DNA of 64,000 nucleotides. It comes from an uncultured Oscillospiraceae bacterium. GTDB lineage: Bacteria > Bacillota > Clostridia > Oscillospirales > Oscillospiraceae. Positions 53,301 to 61,269 of this stretch are shown piece after piece; within the stretch, counting starts at the first letter, position 1, and each line of letters opens with the position of its first letter. Both the position numbers and the translations under genes were made by a program. The notes beneath the pieces are model-generated. The model worked only from the letters and a program-made list of their open reading frames with translations. It ran no database searches and was not told the origin of the DNA. The stretch is taken from assembly GCA_934589835.1 (NCBI GenBank), contig CAKTOK010000003.1, forward strand, positions 13,806-77,805. Direction: 5' to 3'.

Positions 53301-55148
53301 AACCTCCGGCAGCTGCGGGAGGCTTTTCCAAACCGGCGCGTGTCCATCGTGGTGGGCAGCGATGTGGTGGCCCACGCCTCGTCCTACCGGAAGCCGCCCA
53401 CGGCGGATTCCATCCATACCTTTGACCACGTCATCTTCCGCCGCACCGAGCCGGATGCCGCGCCGGCGGACTACCGCTGCATCGCCGGCCACGTGCTGGA
53501 GCTGACGCTGCCGCCCCAGCTGGAAGAGATCAGCTCCACCCGCATCCGCGAGGCGGTGGATGCCAACCGCGACGTGTCCAACCTCATCGACCCCATGGCA
53601 CAGGAGTTTATCTACCGGCAGGGCCTGTACCTGCGGGAGCCTCAGGACAAGCCGGTGCTGCGGACGGAGGACCTGACGTTCGACCCCTGCCCCGCGCCGG
53701 AGGACCGGACGGAGCGGCTGCTGCGGCGCATTTTTCCCGCCCCTGCCGCCGCGTCCCTGCTGCGCCGCCTCGCCGCCTGCGGCGATGGGGTGCTGCTGCT
53801 GTGCGACGGCGTCAGCGGCGACGTGCTGGGCGCCGCGTCCTATCAGTGTCTGGATTCCCAGCATCTGTTCGCCCGATTGAACGACCCCGCCCTCAGCGGC
53901 ATCGTCCGCCAGAACGCCGGCGGCCGCACGCTGCTTCTCAGCGGCCTGTTCGTTCCCCGGGGCGACCGGCAGCTGGAGCTCGGCCAGCTCCTGCTGACGG
54001 AGGTGCTCACCACCGCCCTCAGCCGGGAATACACCTATGCGCTGTACTGCCCGCTGGAGGGCGCCGCCTCCGGCTATGGCCGCCAGCTGGCGCAGCTGCA
54101 GGGCTTCGTCCCCGTCCAGCACCGCGAGGGCTATGACGTACTGGGCGTGGATATGCGCTGCCCCATCGTGCTCAGCCGCAACGTGGACACTGCCATCAAG
54201 GCGCCGCTGAGCACGTCGCCCCGTGTACTGTCCGCCGTGGCGGAGGCCCACCGCCGCCTGCAGGCGGCGCTGACCCGTCTCCAGCCCGGCTCGCTGGTGC
54301 TGAGCCTGTCCGCCGGCGTCATTTACCACCGCCTGCTCCAGCGCATCACCGCCCGCAACGGCGTCCCCGCCGAGCCCACCACGCCGCGGGTGCTGGGCCC
54401 CGACATCTGTGTGCCCTACGGAAAGATCCTGCGGGGCGTGGCGGTACCCAATACCGTCACCAAGACCCTCCGCACCGACAAGGTCTATGAGGCGGACCTC
54501 AGCGCCTACTCCATCGAGGCCTACCCCGACTATTCCCCGCTGCCCGATCAGGTCCGCACCATCCGCGCCTTCGACCGGCCCGTGATCCTGGTGGACGATA
54601 TGCTCCACGACGGCAAGCGCATCCGCCGTCTGGCCCCGCTGCTGGAGGAGACCCACACGCCTGTGGATCAGGTGCTGGTGGGCTACCTCACCGGCGTGGG
54701 CCGCGATCTCATGGAGCAGCTGGGCTATCCGGCGGACGGCATCTACTACCTGCCCAACCTGCGGATGCGCTTTGTGGAATCCACGCTCTATCCCTTCATC
54801 GGCGGCGACACCGTCCGCCGCGCGGAGCGGCTGCCCGGCGGGCTCCAGCCCTCCGTCAACCGCATCCTGCCCTACGCCGCGCCGGAGTTTGCTCCCATGG
54901 ATGGCCGCACCGCGTGGGAGCTGAGTCTGTGCTGTCTGGAAAACGCACGGGACATCCTGCTGGCGCTGGAGACGGAGTTCCGCCGCCTGTACGCCCGCAA
55001 CCTGACGCTGAACCGTCTGGGCGAGGCGGTGGTCCTGCCCCTGTGCCCCGATAAGGGCGGCTGCAACGCCTACGACGTGAGCCGCGCCGCCTCCGCCTGT
55101 CTGGAGGGAGACATCGAGGTGCTGAAGCGGATGCGCCCCGCGGATTGA
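50385..55148 (+). CDS. Giant fusion: HD domain, helical repeats, NadD-like nucleotidylyltransferase, GNAT-like region, phosphoribosyltransferase
   Basis: 1587 residues, cytoplasmic, start set by GGGAGGG before ATG. Domains in order: (1) HD phosphohydrolase about 170-330 with His183/184, His212-Asp213 (GHDIGKFG), His247, His252 and Asp272 kept; (2) helical HEAT/ARM-like region about 360-885; (3) nucleotidylyltransferase about 895-1085 with LAFFPGTFDPFTLSHKG (TxxH variant of HxGH) and ISSTRIRE, closest to NadD/NMN adenylyltransferases; (4) GNAT-like fold about 1105-1250 (weak); (5) phosphoribosyltransferase about 1280-1475 with PRPP loop VILVDDMLHDGKR. Plausible theme: making, editing and hydrolysing a nucleotide or NAD-like cofactor. 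I do not recognise a characterised homologue. Followed by two redox-type genes in an apparent operon. Confidence 0.82.
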   Translation: MTKKRIRQMNAALRRRLSGRPAADWLPDSEPLARRLEAEGYMQRFAPLFCGQRLRCADMLALCRPELDALCGGEPEQGWLAYTYDFARRLLYPEKDVAAPWGAGAVFFLSVLQVLFAAEEELLPPDPAWTFQFLTEEELSGCACAASYGQMLRCWKREYVYELMRLGLEATPYRTLEHIAGVHHVAVTVGRALHRAGVPMDLALVSGSAAGHDIGKFGCRPGERVPYLHYYYTDQWFRRRRITDIGHVAANHSVWDLEPDYLSVESLLLIYADFRVKQSRGPNGEEITRISSLAEAFDVILAKLDGVDDGKRRRYLRVYARLRDFEQYMTDRGVDVTLHGQDAPLLPEKPTALMTDDEALHALTMQCVGHNMTLMSRLTGQRSFAQLLELARGETNWRRLRAYLGVFESYSLYLHIPQKVQTLAFLYELLMHREGDIRRQAAALMGEIIGGFHAGYAKERPAGSRPDPRAITDLDQWKLYLDKIIYPDHKLMPQHRRWIGYTLKFAVTSLLHHSAGREERFLAPFFAYYRHPEELDDAVAYQLLDAAAALPETVCSRRYITLLLRFAETLSLRRDVPVRTAAVLLLDRLHRLDDPQSAALRAVERVRCDGSSTLRLLRQDVLAGGAPITLPDDAVSEIFLDNLKTATPWITKQANIRLLTDFARSGSSPALHIATHLSNLIKVSDRVTVRHSAGAALLELAPRLTADQRNEVAVELCRGLELGQQEFTKYIPDYLGRFALWLPPAELDELLDDLWDNLSASDSRVAASVLDTVGVIYEAYDTYRTRYPEEDEAYRRRRQRLLGMLMRGLYGIDAAVRQEALFVLGRRVFGSGQLGDHEKCRAFLLTARKLLASYEEEPDEPLTFYYRAAMLGRLYRFMTEEQLFREGFDFGPPRPLAFFPGTFDPFTLSHKGIVRAIRDAGFEVLLAIDEFSWSKRTQPTRIRRRIAAMSVANEFHVHIFPENFPVNIANPANLRQLREAFPNRRVSIVVGSDVVAHASSYRKPPTADSIHTFDHVIFRRTEPDAAPADYRCIAGHVLELTLPPQLEEISSTRIREAVDANRDVSNLIDPMAQEFIYRQGLYLREPQDKPVLRTEDLTFDPCPAPEDRTERLLRRIFPAPAAASLLRRLAACGDGVLLLCDGVSGDVLGAASYQCLDSQHLFARLNDPALSGIVRQNAGGRTLLLSGLFVPRGDRQLELGQLLLTEVLTTALSREYTYALYCPLEGAASGYGRQLAQLQGFVPVQHREGYDVLGVDMRCPIVLSRNVDTAIKAPLSTSPRVLSAVAEAHRRLQAALTRLQPGSLVLSLSAGVIYHRLLQRITARNGVPAEPTTPRVLGPDICVPYGKILRGVAVPNTVTKTLRTDKVYEADLSAYSIEAYPDYSPLPDQVRTIRAFDRPVILVDDMLHDGKRIRRLAPLLEETHTPVDQVLVGYLTGVGRDLMEQLGYPADGIYYLPNLRMRFVESTLYPFIGGDTVRRAERLPGGLQPSVNRILPYAAPEFAPMDGRTAWELSLCCLENARDILLALETEFRRLYARNLTLNRLGEAVVLPLCPDKGGCNAYDVSRAASACLEGDIEVLKRMRPAD

Positions 55149-55167
55149 CGGAAAAGGAGGATACCTC

Positions 55168-56118
55168 ATGACCCCATTCACATTTGATACGGTCTCCGGC
55201 GGCACGCTGCGCCTGCCGGAGAAGGCCCGCGTGACCCTGCTGGCGCTGGGCGACGTGGGCAGCACCCTGCTCGTGGGCCTGCGCCTGCTGGGCGGCGATG
55301 TCATCGGCAGCATCGGCATCTGCGATGTGCGCCCCAACGTGGCGCAGCGCTGGGAGCTCGAGCTGAACCAGATCCAGCCTCCCTCCGGCGCGGCGCTGCC
55401 GCCGGTGGATATCATCTCACCGGAGCAGCTTTTCGATGGCGATGTGTTCCTGTTCTGCGCCTCCCGCATGGTGCCGGACACCTCCGTTACCGGCGGCGAT
55501 GTACGCATGGCCCAGTACGCCCTGAATCGGGAGCTGGCCGCGTCCTACGCCTGCATGGCGGCGGAAAAGCGCTATCAGGGACTGTTCTGCGTGGTCAGCG
55601 ATCCGGTGGATCCCCTGTGCCGCGCCGTGCTGTGGGAGAGCCGGAGCACCGGCGGACAGGGCCTGCGGCCCTGTCAGGTGCGGGGCCTCGGCCTGGGCGT
55701 CATGCACGCGCGGGCCCTGTACTTTGCCCGCCGTGACCCTCGCTTTGCGGACTACCTGACGGAGGGCCGTGCCTTCGGCCCTCACGGAGAGGATCTGGTT
55801 CTCGCCAACTCGCTCACCCACTATGACGATGCCCTGTCCCGTGAGCTGACGGACCTGACGGTCCACGCCAATCTGGAAATGCGGCGGCTGGGCTACAAGC
55901 CCTATGTGGCCCCCGCCCTTAGCTCCGGCGCGTTGAGTCTGCTGGCGCTGCTGCGTGGCCAGTGGCACTACTCGTCCGTGTACATGGACGGTATCTTTAT
56001 GGGCTGCCGCAACCGCCTGACGCCCGATGGCGTCATCGAGGCGGAGCAGCTGCCGCTGCCGGACGAGCTGCGGAGGCGGCTCGAGGAGACGGCGGCGCGG
56101 CTGCGTGCCATTGATTGA
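55168..56118 (+). CDS. Lactate/malate-dehydrogenase-like NAD(P)-binding protein
   Basis: 316 residues, LDH/MDH length. Rossmann start VTLLALGDVGSTLLVGL and Asp53 at the end of strand 2 (GICDVR); SDPVDPLCRA parallels the NPVD motif; GPHGED keeps the catalytic His (206) of GEHGD; VMHARA aligns with LDxxR but the catalytic Asp is replaced, by eye, with Met. Substrate specificity is therefore likely altered or activity lost. AAAGGAGG precedes the ATG, 19 bp after the giant fusion gene. Confidence 0.75.
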   Translation: MTPFTFDTVSGGTLRLPEKARVTLLALGDVGSTLLVGLRLLGGDVIGSIGICDVRPNVAQRWELELNQIQPPSGAALPPVDIISPEQLFDGDVFLFCASRMVPDTSVTGGDVRMAQYALNRELAASYACMAAEKRYQGLFCVVSDPVDPLCRAVLWESRSTGGQGLRPCQVRGLGLGVMHARALYFARRDPRFADYLTEGRAFGPHGEDLVLANSLTHYDDALSRELTDLTVHANLEMRRLGYKPYVAPALSSGALSLLALLRGQWHYSSVYMDGIFMGCRNRLTPDGVIEAEQLPLPDELRRRLEETAARLRAID

Positions 56119-56132
56119 GGGAGGGGAACGCC

Positions 56133-57164
56133 ATGCTGACGGTGCTTTTGCCGGAAAACCCGTACAGCCCGCCGCTGCGGGCGCTGCTGACACCGCTGCT
56201 GCCCGCCGGCAGCGACTTCCGCGACCCCGATCAGGGGCTGGAGGGCCTGCGGGGCCGCCGCCTGCTGTTTGCCGTGGCGCTGGACGAGGGCGGCTGCAAC
56301 GAGGCCTGCTACCGGATGCTCTCCCGCCTGCGCCGCAGCCTGACGCTGCTGGAGGGCTGCGTGGCGGGGGCGGTGGTCACCGGCGTGGGCGAGTTCTATA
56401 CCAAGGATGTGGCGCGGGACATGGTGTTCGCCGCCAACCAATCCGGCTGCGCCTTTCTGGGCCGTCCGCTGGTGGAGGCCACCGGCTCTCTGCGGAATTT
56501 CCGGACACAGGCCCAGATCGGCGGCACCGATGAGGTCACGGCGTTCCACGCCGCCGTGGCGGAGCTCATCGGTCGACTGGCCGTCTGGGAAAAGCCCGCC
56601 CCTATCCGCCATGTGCTGGCGCTCCATGCCTCTCAGCGCAGCACCTCCAACACCCTGGCTCTATGGGAGCTGGTCAAGGGCGCCCTGCCGGACACGGTGG
56701 CGGTGGAGGAGATCTGCCTCCGCAACGGCACCATGGCCGACTGCAACGGATGCAGCTACACCGCCTGCCTCCACTTCGGCGAGCAGGGCGGCTGCTTTTA
56801 CGGCGGTCCCATGGTAGATGAGGTCTATCCCGCCGTTCGCCGCTGCGATGCGCTGGTGATGCTCTGCGCCAATTATAACGACGCCCTGGCCGCAAATTTG
56901 ACGGCGTTTATCAACCGGCTGACGGCGCTTTTCCGGCAGAACCGGTTCTATGACAAGCGGTTGTTCGGGCTGGTGGTTTCCGGCTATTCCGGCGGCGATC
57001 TGCTGGCAAGACAGCTGATTTCGGCGCTGAATATGAACAAATCCTTCTTTTTGCCGCCTCATTTCTGCCTGCTGGAGACGGCCAACGAGCGGGGAAGCCT
57101 TGTGAAGCTGCCCCACATCGGGGAGGAGGCGGCGCAGTTTGCGGCAGGTATGATGAAGAATTGA
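56133..57164 (+). CDS. Iron-sulfur flavoprotein/NAD(P)H-FMN reductase family protein
   Basis: 343 residues. An N-terminal flavodoxin-like region (1-150) is followed by an FMN-reductase domain starting VLALHASQRSTSNTLALWEL, the FMN-phosphate loop. A cysteine cluster follows: Cys204, 207, 212 and 221 (CNGCSYTAC...C), similar to iron-sulfur flavoproteins, with ALVMLCANYNDALAANLTAFINRL afterwards. Probably an electron-transfer or reductase partner. ATG at 56133 follows GGGAGGGG. Last gene of the operon. Confidence 0.78.
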   Translation: MLTVLLPENPYSPPLRALLTPLLPAGSDFRDPDQGLEGLRGRRLLFAVALDEGGCNEACYRMLSRLRRSLTLLEGCVAGAVVTGVGEFYTKDVARDMVFAANQSGCAFLGRPLVEATGSLRNFRTQAQIGGTDEVTAFHAAVAELIGRLAVWEKPAPIRHVLALHASQRSTSNTLALWELVKGALPDTVAVEEICLRNGTMADCNGCSYTACLHFGEQGGCFYGGPMVDEVYPAVRRCDALVMLCANYNDALAANLTAFINRLTALFRQNRFYDKRLFGLVVSGYSGGDLLARQLISALNMNKSFFLPPHFCLLETANERGSLVKLPHIGEEAAQFAAGMMKN

Positions 57165-57217
57165 ACCGATGCCCCTGCTTTGTGCGGAAAACCGGCGCAA
57201 AGCACAAAAACAGCGGA

Positions 57218-57264
57218 GAAACAGGCGGCGGATATGCGTTTTACGCATATCCGCCGCCTGTTTC
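57218..57264. terminator. Bidirectional terminator between the fusion operon and the suf operon
   Basis: Perfect 22-bp arms beginning GAAACAGGCGGCGGATATG with a TTT loop; lies between convergent operons. Confidence 0.85.
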
Positions 57265-57285
57265 CTTGGGGGGAGGAATACTTCA

Positions 57286-57729
57286 TCATGAAGAAGCCTT
57301 TTCGTTCCGGCCGTGAAGGACCTCGCTCAGCGTCCGCCAGCCCAGCATGGCGCACTTGACGCGGGCGGGCATGTGAGCCACGTCCCGCAGGGCGCCGGCC
57401 TCCTCCAGCTCGTCGATCTCCTGCTCCGTGGCCTCGCCGCGGATCATCCGCTGGAACAGGCCGCACAGGCGGAGGGCCTCGTCCTTCTTCCGGCCAATGA
57501 CCATGCCCAGCATGATATCCGCCGAGGCCTGAGACACGGCGCAGCCGCTGCCCACGAAGGCACCGTCGGTGATGGTATCGCCGTCGGTCTTCAGCTTCAG
57601 CCGGATCTCGTCGCCGCAGCTGGGGTTCACGCCCGCCAGCTCGATGTCCGCGCCGGGCAGGTCACGCTTCCACTCCGGATGGAGATTGTGCTCCGTCAGG
57701 ATCTCATTATAAAACCGATTCGTCTCCAT
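57286..57729 (-). CDS. sufU: SufU-type Fe-S cluster assembly/sulfur-transfer protein
   Basis: 147 residues. The three conserved Cys are present: NPSCGDEI (about 40), GSGCAVSQASADIM (about 66) and VKCAMLGW (about 128), with the SufU-type insertion between the second and third. SufU is the zinc-dependent sulfur acceptor of SufS in Gram-positive bacteria. The start overlaps the end of sufS by 23 bp; last gene of the operon. Confidence 0.93.
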   Translation of the reverse strand: METNRFYNEILTEHNLHPEWKRDLPGADIELAGVNPSCGDEIRLKLKTDGDTITDGAFVGSGCAVSQASADIMLGMVIGRKKDEALRLCGLFQRMIRGEATEQEIDELEEAGALRDVAHMPARVKCAMLGWRTLSEVLHGRNEKASS

Positions 57730-58927
57730 AGCCCATTCGCTCCCTGAGGGTGGAGAGGCTGGCCAGCAGCCGGTCCACCTCGTTTTCTGTGTTGTAAAAG
57801 GCAAAGCTGGCCCGCACCGTGGCGCTGTGGCCCAGATGCCGCAGCAGCGGCTGGGCACAGTGATGTCCCGCCCGAACGGCCACGCCGTCGCAGGCCAGGA
57901 TCTCGCTGACATCGTGGGGGTGGACGCCGTCCACGGTGAAGGTGACGATGCCGGTATGCTCCTCGGCCTTGTCCGAGCCGATGACGTGGACATGGGGCAG
58001 GGCGGCCATGCCCCGCAGCGTCCGCTCCACCAGCGCCAGCTCCTGCCGGTGCATGGCGTCATAGCCCACGGCCTGCAGATAGTCGATGGCGGCGTGGAGC
58101 CCCGCCGCGCCGGCGGCGTTGACGGTGCCGGCCTCGAACTTGTGGGGGAGCTCGGCAAACACCGCGCCCTCCCGGGTGACGGATTCGATCATCTCGCCGC
58201 CGGTGAGGAAGGGGGGCATCTCCTCCAGCAGCGCCCGCTTGCCGTACAGGACGCCGATGCCCATGGGGCCATAGACCTTATGGCCGGAGAAGGCCAGAAA
58301 GTCCGCATCCAGCGCCTGCACGTCCACGGAGATGTGGGGGGTGCTCTGAGCGCCGTCCACCACGATGACCGCGCCGTGACGGTGGGCCATGTCGGCCAGC
58401 GCGCGGATGGGGTTGACGCGTCCGATGACGTTGGAGACGTGGGTCACGGCCAGCAGCCGCGTCCGGTCCGTGATCAGGGCCTCCGCCTTGTTCAGATCAA
58501 GGCTGCCGTCCGGCTCGCAGTCCAGAAACTTCAGGGACGCGCCGGTCTGGCGGCAGACCATCTGCCACGGCAGGAGGTTGCTGTGGTGCTCCAGAATGGA
58601 GACCACCACCTCGTCCCCTGCCTTGAGGCGGCTGAGGCCGTAGCTGTACGCCGCCAGATTCAGCCCCTCGGTGGTGTTGCGGGTGAAAATGATCTCCGAG
58701 GCGCTGTTGGCGTTGAGAAAGCGGCGAACCGCCTCCCGCGCGTTTTCGTAGGCCTCGGTGGCGGCGATGCTCAGGGGGTACAGGCCCCGCATGGGGTTGG
58801 CGTTCTGCTGGCAGTAGAAGCGGCGCTCCGCGTCCAGCACGCACTGAGGCCGCTGGGCCGTGGCCGCGTTGTCCAGATAGGCGATGTCCTGCTGCATCAG
58901 CAGGGGAAAATCTTCACGACAGTTCAT
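57707..58927 (-). CDS. sufS: Cysteine desulfurase SufS
   Basis: 406 residues, class V aminotransferase fold. N-terminal YLDNAATAQRP, PLP lysine in AFSGHKVYGP, and active-site Cys in RAGHHCAQPLL. It takes sulfur from cysteine and hands it to SufU. One base separates it from sufD upstream. Confidence 0.96.
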   Translation of the reverse strand: MNCREDFPLLMQQDIAYLDNAATAQRPQCVLDAERRFYCQQNANPMRGLYPLSIAATEAYENAREAVRRFLNANSASEIIFTRNTTEGLNLAAYSYGLSRLKAGDEVVVSILEHHSNLLPWQMVCRQTGASLKFLDCEPDGSLDLNKAEALITDRTRLLAVTHVSNVIGRVNPIRALADMAHRHGAVIVVDGAQSTPHISVDVQALDADFLAFSGHKVYGPMGIGVLYGKRALLEEMPPFLTGGEMIESVTREGAVFAELPHKFEAGTVNAAGAAGLHAAIDYLQAVGYDAMHRQELALVERTLRGMAALPHVHVIGSDKAEEHTGIVTFTVDGVHPHDVSEILACDGVAVRAGHHCAQPLLRHLGHSATVRASFAFYNTENEVDRLLASLSTLRERMGYGDESVL

Positions 58928-58928
58928 A

Positions 58929-59828
58929 TCACAGTCCTCCGTTCAGCTGCTCACTCACCGTTTCGGCGGTGGCGCCGTCCGCCAGATCGTGGGCCAGACG
59001 CTCCACGGCGGCGCGGGCCATCAGGTCCTCCGCCGCGCCGCGATCGAAGCCGCGGCTCTCAAAATAGAACCGGGTGGCATCGTCCAGCGCGCCGATGGTG
59101 GCGCCGTGGGTGCCCTCCACGCTCTCCTCGGCGCAGAGGATCAGGGGCACGGTCTGATTCACCACGTCGTCCCCCAGCAGCAGCACCGTCTCCTGCTCAC
59201 TGCCGGCAGAGCCGGCAGAGCCGTTCTTGAAGTCGATGGTGCCGCGGAACACCTTCCGCGCGCCGTCCTTCAGAGCGCCGGACACATCGATGTCGCTTCG
59301 GGTGCTCCGGCCCAGATGGTCCACGGCCAGATTCAGGTCAATGACCTGCTGTCCGCGGCCCAGATAGCCCATGGCGGCGCGAAGCGATGCGCCGTCCCCC
59401 GCCAGAACGATGCGGTCGTCGGCGTAGGTGTCGCCGGAGCCGGCCAGCAGGCGGAACAGCTCCACCCGACTGCCGGCGGGACAGGAGGCGGTCACCTCGC
59501 TGTGCAGCGCGGCGGCCTTGTCCATGGCCTGCACCTGCACCAGCCGGATGGACGCGCCCTCCGCGGGGCGCAGCACCGTCCGGACGTGGAGATGGTCCCC
59601 GCCGCGAAACGTCTCGTACACGGTGAGCTGCCGGCCGGCGGCGGCGGTGATCTCCACGGTCTTACGGCAGTAGGGCGCATCGGCGGACAGCTCCAGCCGG
59701 TCATCGGCGGACAGCCGCGCCGTGCCGCCGTCCACGGTGGCCGCCTCGTCCCAGAGGAGAGCCGTCCCGTTGACGCCCAGACGGTTCCAGGTGCGGGTGG
59801 GCAGCTTATTTACAAGAATCGTATCCAT
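58929..59828 (-). CDS. sufD: SufD Fe-S assembly scaffold subunit
   Basis: 299 residues, shorter than E. coli SufD (about 420), with the C-terminal beta-helix half conserved: SDIDVSGALKDGARKVFRGTIDF, then EGTHGATIGALDDATRFYFESRG. The long N-terminal region of the canonical protein is reduced. It forms SufBC2D with SufB and SufC. ATG at 59828 follows AAAGGAG; an in-frame TTG lies two codons upstream. Confidence 0.9.
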   Translation of the reverse strand: MDTILVNKLPTRTWNRLGVNGTALLWDEAATVDGGTARLSADDRLELSADAPYCRKTVEITAAAGRQLTVYETFRGGDHLHVRTVLRPAEGASIRLVQVQAMDKAAALHSEVTASCPAGSRVELFRLLAGSGDTYADDRIVLAGDGASLRAAMGYLGRGQQVIDLNLAVDHLGRSTRSDIDVSGALKDGARKVFRGTIDFKNGSAGSAGSEQETVLLLGDDVVNQTVPLILCAEESVEGTHGATIGALDDATRFYFESRGFDRGAAEDLMARAAVERLAHDLADGATAETVSEQLNGGL

Positions 59829-59848
59829 TGTCAAAACTCCTTTCCCCC

Positions 59849-61255
59849 TCAGCCGATGCTGCCCTTCATCTCCAGACGGATGAGGTTGTTCATCTCCACG
59901 GCGTACTCCACCGGCAGCTCACGGGAGACGTTGTCGGCAAAGCCGCTGACGATCAGGGCGCGGGCGTCCTCCTCCGAGAGGCCGCGGCTCATCAGGTAGA
60001 ATACGGCGTCGCCGCTGATGCTGCCGATGCGGGCCTCGTGGCCGACGGCGGCGTCTCTGGTGCGGACGTCCATGACGGGGATGGTGTCGGAGCGGGACTC
60101 CGAATCCAGCATCAGGGACTGGCAGGACACCGAGGACTTGGCGCCCGCGGCGGTCTTTTCCACCACCACGCTGCTGCGGAAGGTGCTGACACCGCCGCTC
60201 TTGCTGATGGAGCGGGTGTTCATATAGGAGCTGGTGTTCCTCCCGATATGCACCGCCTTGGCGCCGGTGTCCAGCTCCTGCCCCGCGCCGGCGAAGGTGA
60301 CGCCGGTGAACTCCATGCGGGCGTTGTCGCCCTTCAGGACGCTCATGGGGTACAGGCAGCCGGTGTGGGAGCCGAAGGAGCCGGACACCCACTCGATGAC
60401 GCCGCCCTCCTCCACCAGCGCGCGCTTGGTGTTGAGGTTGTACATATTCTTGGACCAGTTCTCGATGGTGGAATAACGCAGCCTGGCATTCTTTTTGACG
60501 TACAGCTCTACGCAGCCCGCGTGGAGGTTGGCCACGTTGTACTTGGGGGCGGAGCAGCCCTCGATGAAGTGGAGGCTGGCCCCCTCGTCCACGATGATGA
60601 GGGTGTGCTCGAACTGGCCCGCGCCCTTGGCGTTCAGCCGGAAGTAGGACTGGAGGGGGATGGACACCTGCACGCCCTTGGGCACATACACGAAGGAGCC
60701 GCCGGACCAGACCGCGCCGTGAAGCGCGGCGAACTTGTGGTCCGTGGGGGGCACCAGCTTCATGAAGTATTTGCGGACCATGTCGGCATACGCGCCGCGA
60801 AGGGCGCTCTCCATGTCGGTGTAGACCACGCCCTGCGCCGCCACCTCGGACCGGACGTTGTGATAGACCAGCTCGGAGTCGTACTGGGCGCCCACGCCGG
60901 CCAGCGACTTGCGCTCCGCCTCGGGGATGCCCAGACGCTCGAAGGTGTCCTTGATGTCCTGGGGCACATTTTTCCAGTCGTTCTGCATTTTGGTGTTGGG
61001 CCGGACGTAGGTGGCGATATGGTCGATGTCCAGGCCCGCCAGAGACGGGCCCCAGTCCGGCAGCGGCGTCTCGTTGTAGATTTGCAGGGCGTGGAGCCGG
61101 AGCTGCTGCATCCAGACGGGGTCGTGCTTCTCCTGCGACAGCTTTTCCACAATGGCGGGGGTCAGGCCCGCCTCCATGCGGTAGGCGTCGTGCTCCGCGT
61201 CGCGGATGTCGTAGATGCTGCGGTCGATGTCGTCCACATAGGTCTTTTCGCGCAT
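59849..61255 (-). CDS. sufB: SufB Fe-S assembly scaffold subunit
   Basis: 468 residues, the usual size. Hallmarks: GVGAQYDSELVYHN, PKGVQVSIPLQSYFRLN, SGSFGSHTGCLYPM and the C-terminal GHEARIGSISGDAVFYLMSRG. SufB carries the nascent cluster. The ATG at 61255 gives the standard N-terminus; the frame is open far upstream inside sufC but is not used. Confidence 0.97.
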   Translation of the reverse strand: MREKTYVDDIDRSIYDIRDAEHDAYRMEAGLTPAIVEKLSQEKHDPVWMQQLRLHALQIYNETPLPDWGPSLAGLDIDHIATYVRPNTKMQNDWKNVPQDIKDTFERLGIPEAERKSLAGVGAQYDSELVYHNVRSEVAAQGVVYTDMESALRGAYADMVRKYFMKLVPPTDHKFAALHGAVWSGGSFVYVPKGVQVSIPLQSYFRLNAKGAGQFEHTLIIVDEGASLHFIEGCSAPKYNVANLHAGCVELYVKKNARLRYSTIENWSKNMYNLNTKRALVEEGGVIEWVSGSFGSHTGCLYPMSVLKGDNARMEFTGVTFAGAGQELDTGAKAVHIGRNTSSYMNTRSISKSGGVSTFRSSVVVEKTAAGAKSSVSCQSLMLDSESRSDTIPVMDVRTRDAAVGHEARIGSISGDAVFYLMSRGLSEEDARALIVSGFADNVSRELPVEYAVEMNNLIRLEMKGSIG

Positions 61256-61269
61256 GACGGCACCTCCGC

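Noticed and set aside
50253..55508. A 1751-codon open frame on the - strand opposite the giant fusion gene
   Set aside because: It mirrors the GC-skewed codons of the + strand gene, has Gln/His/Gly-rich composition with no domains, and lacks a ribosome site.
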